A stretch of 64,000 nt of DNA from NCBI RefSeq assembly GCF_031454135.1, contig NZ_JAVDQF010000001.1, positions 2,728,001-2,792,000 of the forward strand. The letters run 5' to 3'. A model generated the notes under the pieces. That model was not told the DNA's origin. It did not search any database and worked only from the letters and a program-made list of their open reading frames with translations. This stretch comes from Arthrobacter russicus (GTDB lineage Bacteria > Actinomycetota > Actinomycetes > Actinomycetales > Micrococcaceae). Each line of letters begins with the position of its first letter. Position 1 is the first letter of the stretch. The position numbers and the translations under genes are program-made. This document shows, piece by piece, positions 35,082 through 44,800 of this stretch.

Positions 35082-36380
35082 CTAGGCGCCCTCAGGCAAC
35101 TTCGCTTCGAAACCCGCCAAATCGTCAGCATCAGGGTTGTGGTCTCGGTAGTTCTGGCGAAGTAGCCGGAGTTGCCGCTGCACTCGGGATGCCAGTTCCG
35201 GTCCGACCGGCGATCGATTCGCCGCTGCCGCGGTGATCAGGCGGTTGCCCAGCTTCACCAGCTCCAGCAGAACCGGCGGGTGGTCGATGCCATTGCGTCG
35301 AATGGCGCTGAAAACCGAGTCGATCACATCACCCAGATCGGCTCGGCTGACGATGAGTCGCAAGTTGCCGTTCGAATCTTCCCGGCCAAGAGCGGAGTCC
35401 GCCCGGGCTGCCAACAAAGTCAAGCCGGGTCCCAGTTCAGCTAGTGCATTGCAGGCCGTATAGGGATCGTTCGTGCTCGGGGAGAGGGCCCGAACCGCCA
35501 TCTCTTCCAACTGTTGCACCGCGAACCGGAGGTCCTGGAACGGCGTGCGGGCATCGTCGACGGTGAAAAATCGACGGATCTGTTCGGCGTCCCCGCCTTC
35601 TCCGTAACTGACCGCCAAAGGTTCCGATTCGATGAGGTGGTCGCCCACTTGGGCGCGGACTTCGATCACCAGATCGTGCTCCTGAGCCCATCGGAGAAGA
35701 CCGGACTCGTCGACCTCCTGCACATAGCCGGAACGCAGCGGATGGGCGGTGCGCTGCAGCCCGGTTCGCGGGCCGGAAGCCTCTGTCACGCAGTCCGCCG
35801 GCTCTGCGGGGTAGAGCCGCTCGACGGTGGCGATCAAATCTTTTTTGACCCGTTCGGAGAGAGTGGAGACTTGGACGGAGTCGGCGATGTGGTTGATGAA
35901 GTAGACCAGGATGGCGACATCGGCGATGGCGATGAGCACCGCGAGCATGATCGCCAGGGCCGGAACGAAAGCGCCACCGTCCTGCGAGGGATCCCTGATC
36001 GTTCGGAGCACCAGCAGCGCGTAAACGAAGGTCGCCCCGAAGCTGCCCAGGACCAGCTGGTTTCCCCGATCTGACATGAAATTGCGCACCAAGCGCGGCC
36101 CGTAGGTGGAACTTGCCGTGGCCAACACCGAGATCGTGATCGAAAAACTAGTCGCAGCCACGGCGAGGATTGAACCGGCTACGGCGCCGAGGATGTCGCG
36201 ACCGCCGCTCGCGCTGACTACATCGAGCCAGTCCAACTGGTCCCGTAGCCCGGCAGCCACCACCGCGCGGTCGATCCCCACCACGACTTCCGCCAGGATT
36301 ATCGCGAGCAGAACCACCAGCGCGGGCACGAACCAGAAACTATCGACGGCTCGACGCAGCCGGAGCAGGAGACTAGACAT
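35082..36380 (-). CDS. DUF2254 membrane protein
   Basis: A 432-residue protein. Helices at roughly residues 13-35, 60-85, 115-135 and 145-170 precede a large soluble part; SITISVLATASSTYGPRLVRNFMSD (partial) and YFINHIADSVQVS are hallmarks of DUF2254. Function is not established for the family. Longer in-frame extension upstream would overlap the LysR gene; ATG 36380 starts right before the first helix. It lies 40 bp downstream of the lysR gene on the same strand and may be cotranscribed. Confidence 0.85.
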   Translation of the reverse strand: MSSLLLRLRRAVDSFWFVPALVVLLAIILAEVVVGIDRAVVAAGLRDQLDWLDVVSASGGRDILGAVAGSILAVAATSFSITISVLATASSTYGPRLVRNFMSDRGNQLVLGSFGATFVYALLVLRTIRDPSQDGGAFVPALAIMLAVLIAIADVAILVYFINHIADSVQVSTLSERVKKDLIATVERLYPAEPADCVTEASGPRTGLQRTAHPLRSGYVQEVDESGLLRWAQEHDLVIEVRAQVGDHLIESEPLAVSYGEGGDAEQIRRFFTVDDARTPFQDLRFAVQQLEEMAVRALSPSTNDPYTACNALAELGPGLTLLAARADSALGREDSNGNLRLIVSRADLGDVIDSVFSAIRRNGIDHPPVLLELVKLGNRLITAAAANRSPVGPELASRVQRQLRLLRQNYRDHNPDADDLAGFEAKLPEGA

Positions 36381-36420
36381 TGTCCAAGCGTAGCCGCGCG
36401 CCGGCCAATCATCTCGCGGT

Positions 36421-37326
36421 TCAAGCCAGAAGCAGCTCGCCCGCCCGCCGGGTGGTCTCCGGCGACGGCCCGTCGAGCGAATCAACCAGAGCTTCGGCCA
36501 AGGGATGCCAAGGACGGGAAGCCGGCCCGCAAATCACCAGTTCGCGTTGCAGCCGTGGCGTGAGCGGGACCAGCACCAGTTCCGCGGGCAGCATGGCTTC
36601 GCCCAAGCTGGGCATCACGCCGACGCCGAGGCCTTGCCGGACCAGGCTCAGCAAGGTGCCCAATTCACGGACCCGCTGGGTTGCCGCGTACCGGATGCCG
36701 GCTAGCTCATGGATCCGGCGGACTTGCTCTTCGCAACCGCCGGTAGAGGAGATCAATCCGTCTTCGATCAGTTCGGCCAGCGGGATCTCGGCCTGTGCCG
36801 CGAGCGGGTGGTCACGCCGGACCAGCGCGCGGAAGACATCGCTGGCCACCAGCCGTGAGCGCTTGTCCCGGTCCTTCGGGTCGACCAGGATCGCGGCATC
36901 GACCAGGCCGCTGTCCAGCCACTCTGGCAGTTCTTCGTCGTCGCCTTCGAACACTTGCACGTCGACGCGCGGCAGCCGGGCGGACCACAGCTGGAGCAGC
37001 CCTGGCAGCAAACCCTGGCAGACCGTGGGCACTGCGGCCAGCCGGACGGTTCCGGAGTGCTCGCCGGAATGCTCCCGGACGCTGGCTTCGAGGGCGTCGA
37101 CGGCGGCCAGCACGGTCCGTGCGCGGGGGATCAACTGGGCACCCAGCGCAGTAGGCGTCACGCCGGAGCTGCGGACCAGCAGCGGCCCGGAGATTTCCCG
37201 TTCCAAGGTGGAGATCGCATGCGAGACCGCGGACTGGCTGACCCCCAGGGCCACGGCGGCCACGGAGAAACTGCGGTGATCGACGACGGCGGCGAAAGCC
37301 CGCAGTTGCGGAATGGTCACTGACAT
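36421..37326 (-). CDS. LysR-family transcriptional regulator
   Basis: A 301-residue regulator. The N-terminal winged helix is LRAFAAVVDHRSFSVAAVALGVSQSAVSHAIS (given as a region, residues about 8-40), followed by the periplasmic-binding-like effector domain from residue 90. It is divergent from an EamA-family exporter across an 87-bp gap, the standard LysR arrangement, so it probably activates that exporter in response to its substrate. No unambiguous T-N11-A site could be picked out by eye. Confidence 0.92.
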   Translation of the reverse strand: MSVTIPQLRAFAAVVDHRSFSVAAVALGVSQSAVSHAISTLEREISGPLLVRSSGVTPTALGAQLIPRARTVLAAVDALEASVREHSGEHSGTVRLAAVPTVCQGLLPGLLQLWSARLPRVDVQVFEGDDEELPEWLDSGLVDAAILVDPKDRDKRSRLVASDVFRALVRRDHPLAAQAEIPLAELIEDGLISSTGGCEEQVRRIHELAGIRYAATQRVRELGTLLSLVRQGLGVGVMPSLGEAMLPAELVLVPLTPRLQRELVICGPASRPWHPLAEALVDSLDGPSPETTRRAGELLLA

Positions 37327-37413
37327 GAACCCTCCTCATGTTTGCATTAGGTTTACCTGTTTGATTCATGGGGCTGCGGCTCTGATACTAGTCCTGGAAC
37401 AAAGGAGCGCACA

Positions 37414-38364
37414 ATGCCGGAATCATCGCGGAAACCCACCACCCTGCTGGTCTTCTTGGGGCTGGCCGTGGTCTGGGGCTCGAGTTTCCTGTTCATCAAG
37501 GTCGGTCTGCAGGGGCTCTCCGCACCCCAGGTGGTTTTCGGCAGAGTCGGCTTCGGCGCTTTGACGCTGGTCGCGGTGATGCTCCTTTCGCGGCGCCGTT
37601 GGCCGCGCGAGCGTTGGATTTGGGGGCACATGCTCGTCGTCGGGCTGTTCTTCTGCGTATTCCCGTTCTTGCTCTTCGCCTGGGCCGGCGAAACGCTGCC
37701 TTCCGGGCTCTCCAGCATCCTCAATGCGACCACCCCGATCATGACTTTGGCGATCGCGGCGATCATGCTGCCCGCGGAACGGTTGAACGCCCTGCAGATT
37801 GCCGGTCTGGTCCTGGGCATCGCGGGTGTGCTGGTGATCGTCGGTCCCTGGGAGCTGTTCACCAGTCCGGCCTTCTACCAATCGGTGCCGGCCCAGATCG
37901 CCTGCCTGGGGGCCACCGCCTGCTACGGGTTCGCACTCAGCTATCTGCGCCGGTTCATCTCCGGAAAACATTCCTACGATGCGCCGACGATCGCTGCAGT
38001 GCAGCTGGTGCTGGCCTTCGGAGTGATCCTGCTGATCACCCCGTTCACGATGTTCACCCCGATGCAGTTGAGCTGGCCGGTGGTGTTGTCGGTTGCCGCA
38101 CTGGGCATCCTGGGTACTGGCGTGGCTTACATCGGGAACACCGTGGTGGTCTCGAATTGGGGAGCCAATGCCGCCGCGGGGGTCACCTATCTGGTGCCGG
38201 TGGTGGGCGTGCTGCTGGGAGTCCTGGTGCTGCAGGAGACCCTGCATTGGAACGAGCCGGTGGGCGGGTTGATCGTGATCCTCGCGATTCTGATCAGCCA
38301 AGGCAGACTGCGATTCCCGGTCCGAAAACCGGCGCCCGAATTGCCGCTCCGAGAAACCATCTGA
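37414..38364 (+). CDS. EamA/DMT-superfamily exporter
   Basis: A 316-residue transporter with ten helices arranged as two EamA repeats, first around LAVVWGSSFLFIKVGLQGLS and second around AALGILGTGVAYIGNTVVVS. Such proteins export amino acids, amines or metabolites. AAAGGAG five bases upstream supports ATG 37414. The substrate is presumably the effector of the divergent LysR regulator (inference). A short gap of about 70 bp separates it from the desaturase gene. Confidence 0.88.
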   Translation: MPESSRKPTTLLVFLGLAVVWGSSFLFIKVGLQGLSAPQVVFGRVGFGALTLVAVMLLSRRRWPRERWIWGHMLVVGLFFCVFPFLLFAWAGETLPSGLSSILNATTPIMTLAIAAIMLPAERLNALQIAGLVLGIAGVLVIVGPWELFTSPAFYQSVPAQIACLGATACYGFALSYLRRFISGKHSYDAPTIAAVQLVLAFGVILLITPFTMFTPMQLSWPVVLSVAALGILGTGVAYIGNTVVVSNWGANAAAGVTYLVPVVGVLLGVLVLQETLHWNEPVGGLIVILAILISQGRLRFPVRKPAPELPLRETI

Positions 38365-38433
38365 TCGGCCGTCGGTTCCGAATGGCTTCAGGGGAGAGAT
38401 TGACCAACCTGCCCAGAAGCCGTGGAGGAACAG

Positions 38434-39459
38434 ATGAGCCATCGAAGTGGGATGCCAAAACCTGGCGCCAAGCCAGGATTCAGCCCGTCCAAAACCGATT
38501 CGACGGTGGATTTGACCACCTACGCCGTCGAGCATCCGGAACTCACCGGGCCGCGTCCCGTGGTGCACGGGCCGCGAACCCTGATGTCCCAGATCAGTGT
38601 CTATGCCGGAGTGCTGCTTCCCCTGTCGGCGCTGATCGCTGCGGTTCCGCTGCTGTGGGGGAAAGCCCTGGGCTGGGCCGACGTCGGGCTTTTCCTGGTT
38701 TTCTACCTGATCACCGGGCTCGGTGTGACGGTCGGCTTCCACCGTTACTTCACGCACGGCTCCTTCCGGGCGGTGAAGCCGCTGCGTGCAGCTTTGGCTA
38801 TTGCCGGCTCGATGGCGGTGCAGGGATCAGTCATCACCTGGGTCGCCGATCACCGCAGGCACCATGCCTTTTCGGACACTGACGGGGATCCGCACTCGCC
38901 GTGGGCTTTCGGGACGTCGCCCTGGGCCTTGACCAAAGGCTTCTGGCACGCGCATATGGGTTGGCTTTTCGAACGGGATGTGACCAACCGGGTCCGGTTC
39001 GCCCCGGACCTGCTCAAAGACCGGATGATTTTCCGGATCCACAACCTGTTCCCGCTCTGGGCGTTGGCGACTTTGCTGCTGCCCGGCATCATCGGCGGTC
39101 TGATCGGCCAAAGCTGGTGGAGTTTTTGGACTGCATTGTTCTGGGCCGGATTGGTACGGGTCGCAGTGCTGCACCATGTGACCTGGTCGGTGAATTCGAT
39201 TTGCCACATGATCGGCGAGCGGCCCTACGCCTCCCGGGACAAAGCGGCGAATTTCTGGCCCTTGGCGATCGTCTCCTTCGGTGAATCCTGGCACAACTCG
39301 CACCATGCCGACCCGAGTTGCGCCCGGCATGGCGTCCGGCGCGGGCAAATCGACATCTCCGCCCGAACCATCTGGATCTTTGAGAAATTCGGCTGGGCCA
39401 GCAAGATCAAATGGCCGAACGCTGAAAGATTCGCAAAATTGGCCATTGTGAAGGATTAG
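38434..39459 (+). CDS. Acyl-CoA/fatty-acid delta-9-type desaturase
   Basis: A 341-residue membrane di-iron enzyme introducing a double bond into acyl chains. Histidine boxes are HRYFTH, HRRHH and HNSHH(ADP), with hydrophobic pairs between them. The first 45 residues are a soluble tail. ATG 38434 has GGAGG seven bases upstream, whereas a GTG four codons before would overlap that SD. It is plausibly cold- or membrane-fluidity regulated. It sits alone, with no ferredoxin partner adjacent. Confidence 0.9.
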   Translation: MSHRSGMPKPGAKPGFSPSKTDSTVDLTTYAVEHPELTGPRPVVHGPRTLMSQISVYAGVLLPLSALIAAVPLLWGKALGWADVGLFLVFYLITGLGVTVGFHRYFTHGSFRAVKPLRAALAIAGSMAVQGSVITWVADHRRHHAFSDTDGDPHSPWAFGTSPWALTKGFWHAHMGWLFERDVTNRVRFAPDLLKDRMIFRIHNLFPLWALATLLLPGIIGGLIGQSWWSFWTALFWAGLVRVAVLHHVTWSVNSICHMIGERPYASRDKAANFWPLAIVSFGESWHNSHHADPSCARHGVRRGQIDISARTIWIFEKFGWASKIKWPNAERFAKLAIVKD

Positions 39460-39549
39460 ATTCGATTTCGGCTGAAAAAGAGGTTCGACCGGTGTTTCCC
39501 TTGATGACTCGGTGTCGCAAAGTTTTTGCCGCCCGCCGACGCAGACGGC

Positions 39550-39562
39550 TAGCGTTGGCAGT
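39550..39562 (+). promoter_or_regulatory. Candidate leaderless promoter of cbs
   Basis: TAGCGT (39550-39555) fits TANNNT and ends seven bases before the ATG at 39563. There is no SD in the intervening bases. This layout is typical of leaderless actinobacterial transcripts. Confidence 0.4.
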
Positions 39563-40927
39563 ATGAAATATGCCAACTCGGTGCTTGACCTGATCGGAAA
39601 CACGCCACTGGTCAAATTGAACAGCGTCACCGAGGGGATCGCGGCCACGGTTCTGGCCAAAGTCGAGTACCTCAATCCCGGGGGATCCGCGAAGGACCGG
39701 ATCGCGGTCAAAATGCTCGACGAGGCGGCGAAGGCCGGGCTGATCGAACCCGGTGGAACTGTGGTCGAGCCGACCTCCGGCAACACCGGCGTCGCTATGG
39801 CGCTGGTGGCGCAGCAGCGCGGCTACAACTGCGTCTTCGTGGTGCCGGACAAAGTCTCCGAGGACAAAAGGGCGACGATCCGGGCCTACGGCGCCGAAGT
39901 GGTGGTCACCCCCACTGCGGTCGCCGCCGATTCGCCGCAGTCCTATTACGGGGTGTCGGATCGGATCGCGCGGGAGACTCCGGGTGCCTACAAGCCCGAC
40001 CAGTTCTCGAATCTGAATGGGCCGCTGAGCCATTACGAGAGCACGGGTCCGGAAATCTGGCGGGATACCGAAGGCAAAGTCACGCATTTCGTGGCCGGCA
40101 TCGGCACCGGGGGCACGATCACCGGTACCGGGCGGTACTTGCGTGAAATTTCCGGCGACACGGTGCGGGTCATCGGCGCTGATCCGGAAGGCTCCGTCTA
40201 TTCCGGCGGCACCGGGCGGCCATACCTGGTGGAGGGCGTCGGCGAAGACATCTGGCCGCCGGCCTATGATCCGGACGTGCCGCACGAGGTGATCGCGGTC
40301 AGCGATGCGGACAGCTTCGAGATGACCCGGCGGTTGGCCAAAGAAGAAGGCCTGTTGGTCGGCGGATCCAGCGGCATGGCCGTGGTCGCCGCGCTCCGCG
40401 CAGCCGAGGGCCTGGGGCCCGACGACGTCGTGGTCGTGCTGCTGCCGGATTCCGGACGCGGCTACCTGGCCAAGATCTTCAGCGATGAATGGATGCAGTC
40501 CTACGGCTTCCTCAAGCTCGGCGACGAACCTGCGGTCGGTGAAGTGCTCCGGGCCAAGACCGGCCAGCTGCCCGATCTGGTGCACATCCATCCGAACGAG
40601 ACGGTGCGCGACGTGATCCGGTTGATGGACGAGTACGGGGTTTCGCAGATCCCGGTGCTCAGCGCGGAACCGCCCGTCGTGATGGGCGAAGTGGTCGGCT
40701 CGGTGGACGAGCGGTTGCTGACCGCGAAGCTCTTCCGCGGCGAGGCCAAGATGACCGATAAGATCACCGAACACATGAGCGCGGTTCTGCCGATGGTCGG
40801 CTCCCTGGAGCCGATTTCCGCTGCCCGGGAAAAGCTGCAGGACGTCGACGCGCTGTTGGTGACCTTCGTCGGAGCTCCGGTGGGAATTCTTACCCGGCAC
40901 GATTTGCTGTTCTACCTGCAGGACTGA
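39563..40927 (+). CDS. cbs: Cystathionine beta-synthase
   Basis: A 454-residue PLP enzyme condensing homocysteine and serine to cystathionine. The cofactor lysine is Lys44 in NPGGSAKDRIAV, the substrate loop is PTSGNTGVAMALV, and the phosphate-binding glycine loop is GIGTGGTITGTGRYL. Two CBS domains follow from about residue 335, the regulatory module. There is no N-terminal heme domain. Upstream codons to 39512 are open but start inside the promoter region. Followed 59 bases later by the gamma-synthase gene, together forming a transsulfuration unit as in mycobacteria. Confidence 0.93.
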   Translation: MKYANSVLDLIGNTPLVKLNSVTEGIAATVLAKVEYLNPGGSAKDRIAVKMLDEAAKAGLIEPGGTVVEPTSGNTGVAMALVAQQRGYNCVFVVPDKVSEDKRATIRAYGAEVVVTPTAVAADSPQSYYGVSDRIARETPGAYKPDQFSNLNGPLSHYESTGPEIWRDTEGKVTHFVAGIGTGGTITGTGRYLREISGDTVRVIGADPEGSVYSGGTGRPYLVEGVGEDIWPPAYDPDVPHEVIAVSDADSFEMTRRLAKEEGLLVGGSSGMAVVAALRAAEGLGPDDVVVVLLPDSGRGYLAKIFSDEWMQSYGFLKLGDEPAVGEVLRAKTGQLPDLVHIHPNETVRDVIRLMDEYGVSQIPVLSAEPPVVMGEVVGSVDERLLTAKLFRGEAKMTDKITEHMSAVLPMVGSLEPISAAREKLQDVDALLVTFVGAPVGILTRHDLLFYLQD

Positions 40928-40986
40928 CTCCGGCGCCGATAGCAGGCTTCCTTTTGTACCGCATCTGATTTTTGGAGGATTCACCC

Positions 40987-42150
40987 GTGGCTGATCTCAA
41001 CGAGCTCGGTTTCAATACCCGCGCGGTCCACGCCGGGCAAGAGCCGGACCCAGTGACCGGGGCGGTGGTGGGCGGAATAGTGCAGTCCTCGACGTTCGCC
41101 CAGGACGGCATCGGCCAGTTGCGCAACGGCTACGAATACGGCCGTGGCACGAACCCGACCCGGGACTCGCTGCAGACCCAACTGGCCGCCGTCGAGCAGG
41201 CTCGGCACGCTTTTTCCTTCAGCTCCGGCTTGGCCGCGGAGGATTCGCTGATCCGGGCGCTGTTGCGGCCCGGCGACCACATCGTGCTCGGCAACGACGT
41301 TTACGGCGGCAGCTACCGGTTGATCGACCGGGTGCTCGGGCCGTGGGGGATCTCGCATTCCACTGCGGACATGGCCTCGGCGCCGAGCGTGGCCGCGGCG
41401 GCGACCGGAGCGACCAAGATGTTCTGGGTGGAAACGCCGTCGAACCCGATGATGAAGATCACCGATATCGCGGCGCTCGCCGAGATCGCACATGCGCAGG
41501 GCGCGCTGTTGCTCGTGGACAACACTTTCGCCTCGCCATACCTGCAGACTCCGATTGCCCTGGGTGCGGACATCGTGGTGCATTCGACCACCAAGTACAT
41601 CGGCGGGCACTCCGATGTGATCGGCGGTGCGGTGATGGTGAACGACGACGGGTTGGCTGAGAAGATCGGTTTCGTGCAGTTCGCGGTGGGCGCGGTTTCC
41701 GGACCGATGGACGCCTTTCTGACCACCCGCGGACTCAAGACGCTGGGCATCAGGATGGACCGGCATTCGGCGAACGCGCTGCAGATCGCGCAGTGGTTGA
41801 CCGGGCGCCCCGGGGTGGAGCGGGTGCTTTACCCCGGTTTGGCGGAGCACCCGGGGCACGAACTCGCGGCCCGGCAGATGCGCGCGTTCGGCGGCATGAT
41901 CTCGGTGCAGTTCTCCGGCGGGGCGCAGGTTGCCAGGGCGGTGGCCGAGTCCACCAAGCTGTTCACTCTGGCCGAATCGCTGGGTGGGATCGAATCTTTG
42001 ATGAATTACCCCGCGGAGATGACGCATGCCTCGGTGAAGGGTACCGAGTTGGAGGTCCCGGAGAACCTGATCCGGCTTTCCGTCGGCATCGAAGAGGTCG
42101 AAGACCTGATCGCGGACCTGGACCAGGCTTTGAAAATCGCAGTCAGCTGA
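40987..42150 (+). CDS. metB: Cystathionine gamma-synthase/lyase family enzyme
   Basis: A 387-residue Cys/Met-metabolism PLP enzyme. FSSGLAAEDSLIRALL binds the cofactor phosphate, the Schiff-base lysine is Lys203 in HSTTKYIGGHSDVIGG, and GGIESLMNYPAEMTH lies near the C-terminus. Sequence alone does not separate gamma-synthase from gamma-lyase; proximity to cbs is compatible with either, and mycobacterial order favours metB. GTG 40987 has GGAGG eight to nine bases upstream. Confidence 0.88.
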   Translation: MADLNELGFNTRAVHAGQEPDPVTGAVVGGIVQSSTFAQDGIGQLRNGYEYGRGTNPTRDSLQTQLAAVEQARHAFSFSSGLAAEDSLIRALLRPGDHIVLGNDVYGGSYRLIDRVLGPWGISHSTADMASAPSVAAAATGATKMFWVETPSNPMMKITDIAALAEIAHAQGALLLVDNTFASPYLQTPIALGADIVVHSTTKYIGGHSDVIGGAVMVNDDGLAEKIGFVQFAVGAVSGPMDAFLTTRGLKTLGIRMDRHSANALQIAQWLTGRPGVERVLYPGLAEHPGHELAARQMRAFGGMISVQFSGGAQVARAVAESTKLFTLAESLGGIESLMNYPAEMTHASVKGTELEVPENLIRLSVGIEEVEDLIADLDQALKIAVS

Positions 42151-42165
42151 GCCAAAGCCGAGCGC

Positions 42166-42210
42166 CCGGTGCGCTGCCGGATTCCCGGTTACCGGTTGGC
42201 TGCGCACCGG
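42166..42210. terminator. Hairpin between metB and Tat-protein gene
   Basis: CCGGTGCGC and GCGCACCGG pair around a 27-base loop in the short gap between the two convergent genes. Confidence 0.5.
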
Positions 42211-42228
42211 ACGCCGGGCTTCGCGGAA

Positions 42229-44730
42229 TCAGGCCGGCCAGGGTCGATTGCGGACTCGGCTGATAATATCTTGCGGCACCCCGACCAAGCTGTCCAAGGA
42301 GTCCTTGAATTTGGCATAGTCACCGTTTGCCGAGGAACTGGTGAAGCGTGCGAACGCCGTGCCCTGCACTCCGAAGAGGGATTGGCCGAGATCGTCAATC
42401 CAGCGTTTTTGGGTCTTCAGGACCTGGTTTCCGGTCAAGGTTTCGGTTTGCAGCGTGTCGAAGTAGACCGAGGCAAAGGCGATCTTCCGGCCCCAGTCAG
42501 TGACATATCCGGCATTCTGCAGCCGTTGGAACGTGGTGGTGGTGGCTTCGCGTTCCGGCGAGGTGGCATTGATGAATGCCAGGATCACGGCTACCAGGCC
42601 AAAGACGGCGGCGGCAAATCCCAGCGTCATCGCAACCACCCCTGCGGCAGCTGACGCGATGATTTCGAAAGTGATCGCGAGGCCGAGCCCTGACGATACC
42701 AGGGCCAGCGCGTCGGAGGTGAGGAAAAGCCAGCCACTGGCTCCCTGGGATTCCCCGCTGGACAATGAGACGACGTCGTAGCTGAACGCGAGCAGATCCC
42801 CGATGACGCCGGCCAGGGCCAGACTCGCAGTGAATACCCTGGCGCCGAGCCGGGCCGAGCTTGCGGCCAGTCCGGTGCCCGCGACAACCGATTCCATGAC
42901 TGCGGCCGAGGCTGAAGCTTCAACCTGATCCATGATCGCTGCTCGGGCCGCGCTTCTTCTCCCCGAGGGGAGTTTTGCCAAGGCTTCGTCGAGCGTTGAG
43001 TTCAAGGCTTGTTCAACCGATGATCCCGAAACGTCGATTCTCGGCTGGATTGCCACAGCGCCCTCTTCGGACAGCGAACGCAGCGCGGTGGCTGTGGTGT
43101 TCGAGACATTGTCGGCGGCAATGATTCCCCTCCAGGCGACGCCGGAAGACAGCTCGTAAACTTCTGGAGCAGCAAGATTGAACCCGGCAAGACTGGCTGC
43201 GGCTTTTGACGTGGTCTGGGCCTTGCTGAGGAAGGTCACCAGGAGCGTGCGCAACGACCCGAGGGCCGAATAGGTGCTGAAAACGCTTCCGGCGAAGCCT
43301 AGGGCGGTCGCTGGGGTGACCTTCTGCTTGGCGATTTTGTCGTTCAACGCCAACGACTTGTAAACCAACCGGGTGATCGAAAGCACTGCCGAAACCGAAC
43401 CTAGGACGCCGTGGGAATTCAAGGTATTGAGCCCGTCGACCAACTTCGCCTTAGCGCCGACGTTATTGGTGAAAACCGTGTCGGTTTCGGCAACAGCTTG
43501 GGAAATTTGGGCATTGGTGAATTCGCCGTTGGACTCTCCGACGAATTCAAAGGCGGTCAGCCGCATGAAGGTATTGCGGATCGCTACGCTTCGATCCAAC
43601 CCGGGGAGATCGTCGGCCGAGTTGGGCAGGAGTTCGAGGATGCCCGCAATCGCACTGGTGGCCTTCCGCAGTGTGGAGAGGGAAGATGCCCCGATTCCGA
43701 CCTCGAGATTCTCGAGGGTGTAGCGCTGCATGGTCACGTCGTAGGCTGAGTCCGCAGCGGGGAACTCGCCCTTGACGAACTGCTCGAAGGGCTGGGCCAA
43801 GTAGCTGCTGGCGGCTCCGGCGGAGATCTTCTGCAAGCTGGTGCCTGCTGGATCGAGGATGGTGATCGTAGCCATCTCGCGTGCATGCCAATACTTCTCA
43901 GCTTTGCTTAGAGCGGGGTCTTTGACGACTTCAACCAAGTACTTCTGATACCCGCTGGACGTCTGGCCGGTGATGAGTTTGGTTCGCCATTCGAGCGGAG
44001 TCAGAGGCTCTTGGTTGAGGCTGAAGCCGGACAGGATCCGGTTGATCAAGGCATTGCTGTAGTCGGCCTGGATTGCTTTGTTCCGCAGGCATTCCGCGAT
44101 ATCCAGGGAGGCTTTTTCGCGTCCGGCGTCCGGCTCCCCCGATGAGCCATTGAGCAGATAGGAGAGATCGGAAGGGTAGAGCGGAAAGTTCTTATCGCCG
44201 CCGTACGTTGCGGATCCTCCGTTGTTGTACAAGGCATTGGCCCACATGCCCGTGCTGGCGAGCGAGATGCAACTCATCGCGTCACTGAGCTTTTTCCGCA
44301 GTTCGGGAAGCCTCTGGGCGCTCGGATCGTTCGGTGCCGGGTCTACCTTCGAACTGGCGAAGAAGTGGGCCGATTCTGTGTCCACAGTGCGTTTCGACCA
44401 GGACTGACTGGTGTCTGCGGCATACGCTTCGCCGAGCGTGGTCAACGCCGTGTATCCAAAGCTCTTCGGGTCCTCGCCTTGGACGACAGTGGTGATGTCG
44501 GAAAAAGCCGTGACCGGGAGGCCGAATTGGTTGCGCAGCTGGTTGAGCTTGGCGGTGTCTGCTTCACTGGGCCGGTCCTCTCGGGCAATGGCTCCGGAGG
44601 ACTGGGGCTTCAGTGAGGTGGGCTTTGCGCTGGCTGGCGAAGCGGACAGGACCGGGATTGCGGCGCCGGTGAGAACCGCCAGGCTCAGGAACCCTCTACG
44701 GCCGAAGGCCTTGCTCATGGTGTTATTCAC
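42229..44730 (-). CDS. Tat-exported 833-residue protein with hydrophobic C-terminal tail, unknown function
   Basis: The start is GTG 44730 with GGGGAG six bases upstream (an ATG four codons later is the alternative). GRRGFLSLAVLTG at residues 10-22 is a twin-arginine signal, with likely cleavage after ASPASA at residue 35. The long middle is Ala/Ser/Leu-rich and helical. A first hydrophobic stretch falls at about 632-655, and a second bipartite one at about 670-718 (ALALVSSGLGLAITFEIIAS, then VAMTLGFAAAVFGLVAVILA). A soluble 115-residue tail follows. No known domain is recognised. The exported helical protein ending in a hydrophobic hairpin resembles the plan of pore-forming toxins, but also of an ordinary envelope protein. 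No lipobox, LPXTG or adjacent immunity-type gene is seen. Confidence 0.85.
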   Translation of the reverse strand: MNNTMSKAFGRRGFLSLAVLTGAAIPVLSASPASAKPTSLKPQSSGAIAREDRPSEADTAKLNQLRNQFGLPVTAFSDITTVVQGEDPKSFGYTALTTLGEAYAADTSQSWSKRTVDTESAHFFASSKVDPAPNDPSAQRLPELRKKLSDAMSCISLASTGMWANALYNNGGSATYGGDKNFPLYPSDLSYLLNGSSGEPDAGREKASLDIAECLRNKAIQADYSNALINRILSGFSLNQEPLTPLEWRTKLITGQTSSGYQKYLVEVVKDPALSKAEKYWHAREMATITILDPAGTSLQKISAGAASSYLAQPFEQFVKGEFPAADSAYDVTMQRYTLENLEVGIGASSLSTLRKATSAIAGILELLPNSADDLPGLDRSVAIRNTFMRLTAFEFVGESNGEFTNAQISQAVAETDTVFTNNVGAKAKLVDGLNTLNSHGVLGSVSAVLSITRLVYKSLALNDKIAKQKVTPATALGFAGSVFSTYSALGSLRTLLVTFLSKAQTTSKAAASLAGFNLAAPEVYELSSGVAWRGIIAADNVSNTTATALRSLSEEGAVAIQPRIDVSGSSVEQALNSTLDEALAKLPSGRRSAARAAIMDQVEASASAAVMESVVAGTGLAASSARLGARVFTASLALAGVIGDLLAFSYDVVSLSSGESQGASGWLFLTSDALALVSSGLGLAITFEIIASAAAGVVAMTLGFAAAVFGLVAVILAFINATSPEREATTTTFQRLQNAGYVTDWGRKIAFASVYFDTLQTETLTGNQVLKTQKRWIDDLGQSLFGVQGTAFARFTSSSANGDYAKFKDSLDSLVGVPQDIISRVRNRPWPA

Positions 44731-44778
44731 GAAAAACTCCCCAATGTGATGAATATCAGTTGATTGACCAGAATTTGT

Positions 44779-44800
44779 GTTGCACATCATTGGGTGCAAC
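44779..44800. promoter_or_regulatory. Inverted repeat GTTGCAC-N8-GTGCAAC
   Basis: Perfect 7-bp arms (8 bp counting the flanking T/A) lie 49 bp upstream of the Tat-protein start, in its promoter region. Candidate operator, regulator unknown. Confidence 0.45.

Noticed and set aside
39512-39562. 17-codon N-terminal extension of cystathionine beta-synthase
   Set aside because: Family members begin at the MKYANSVLDLIGNTPL-type start, and the extension covers the likely -10 element.
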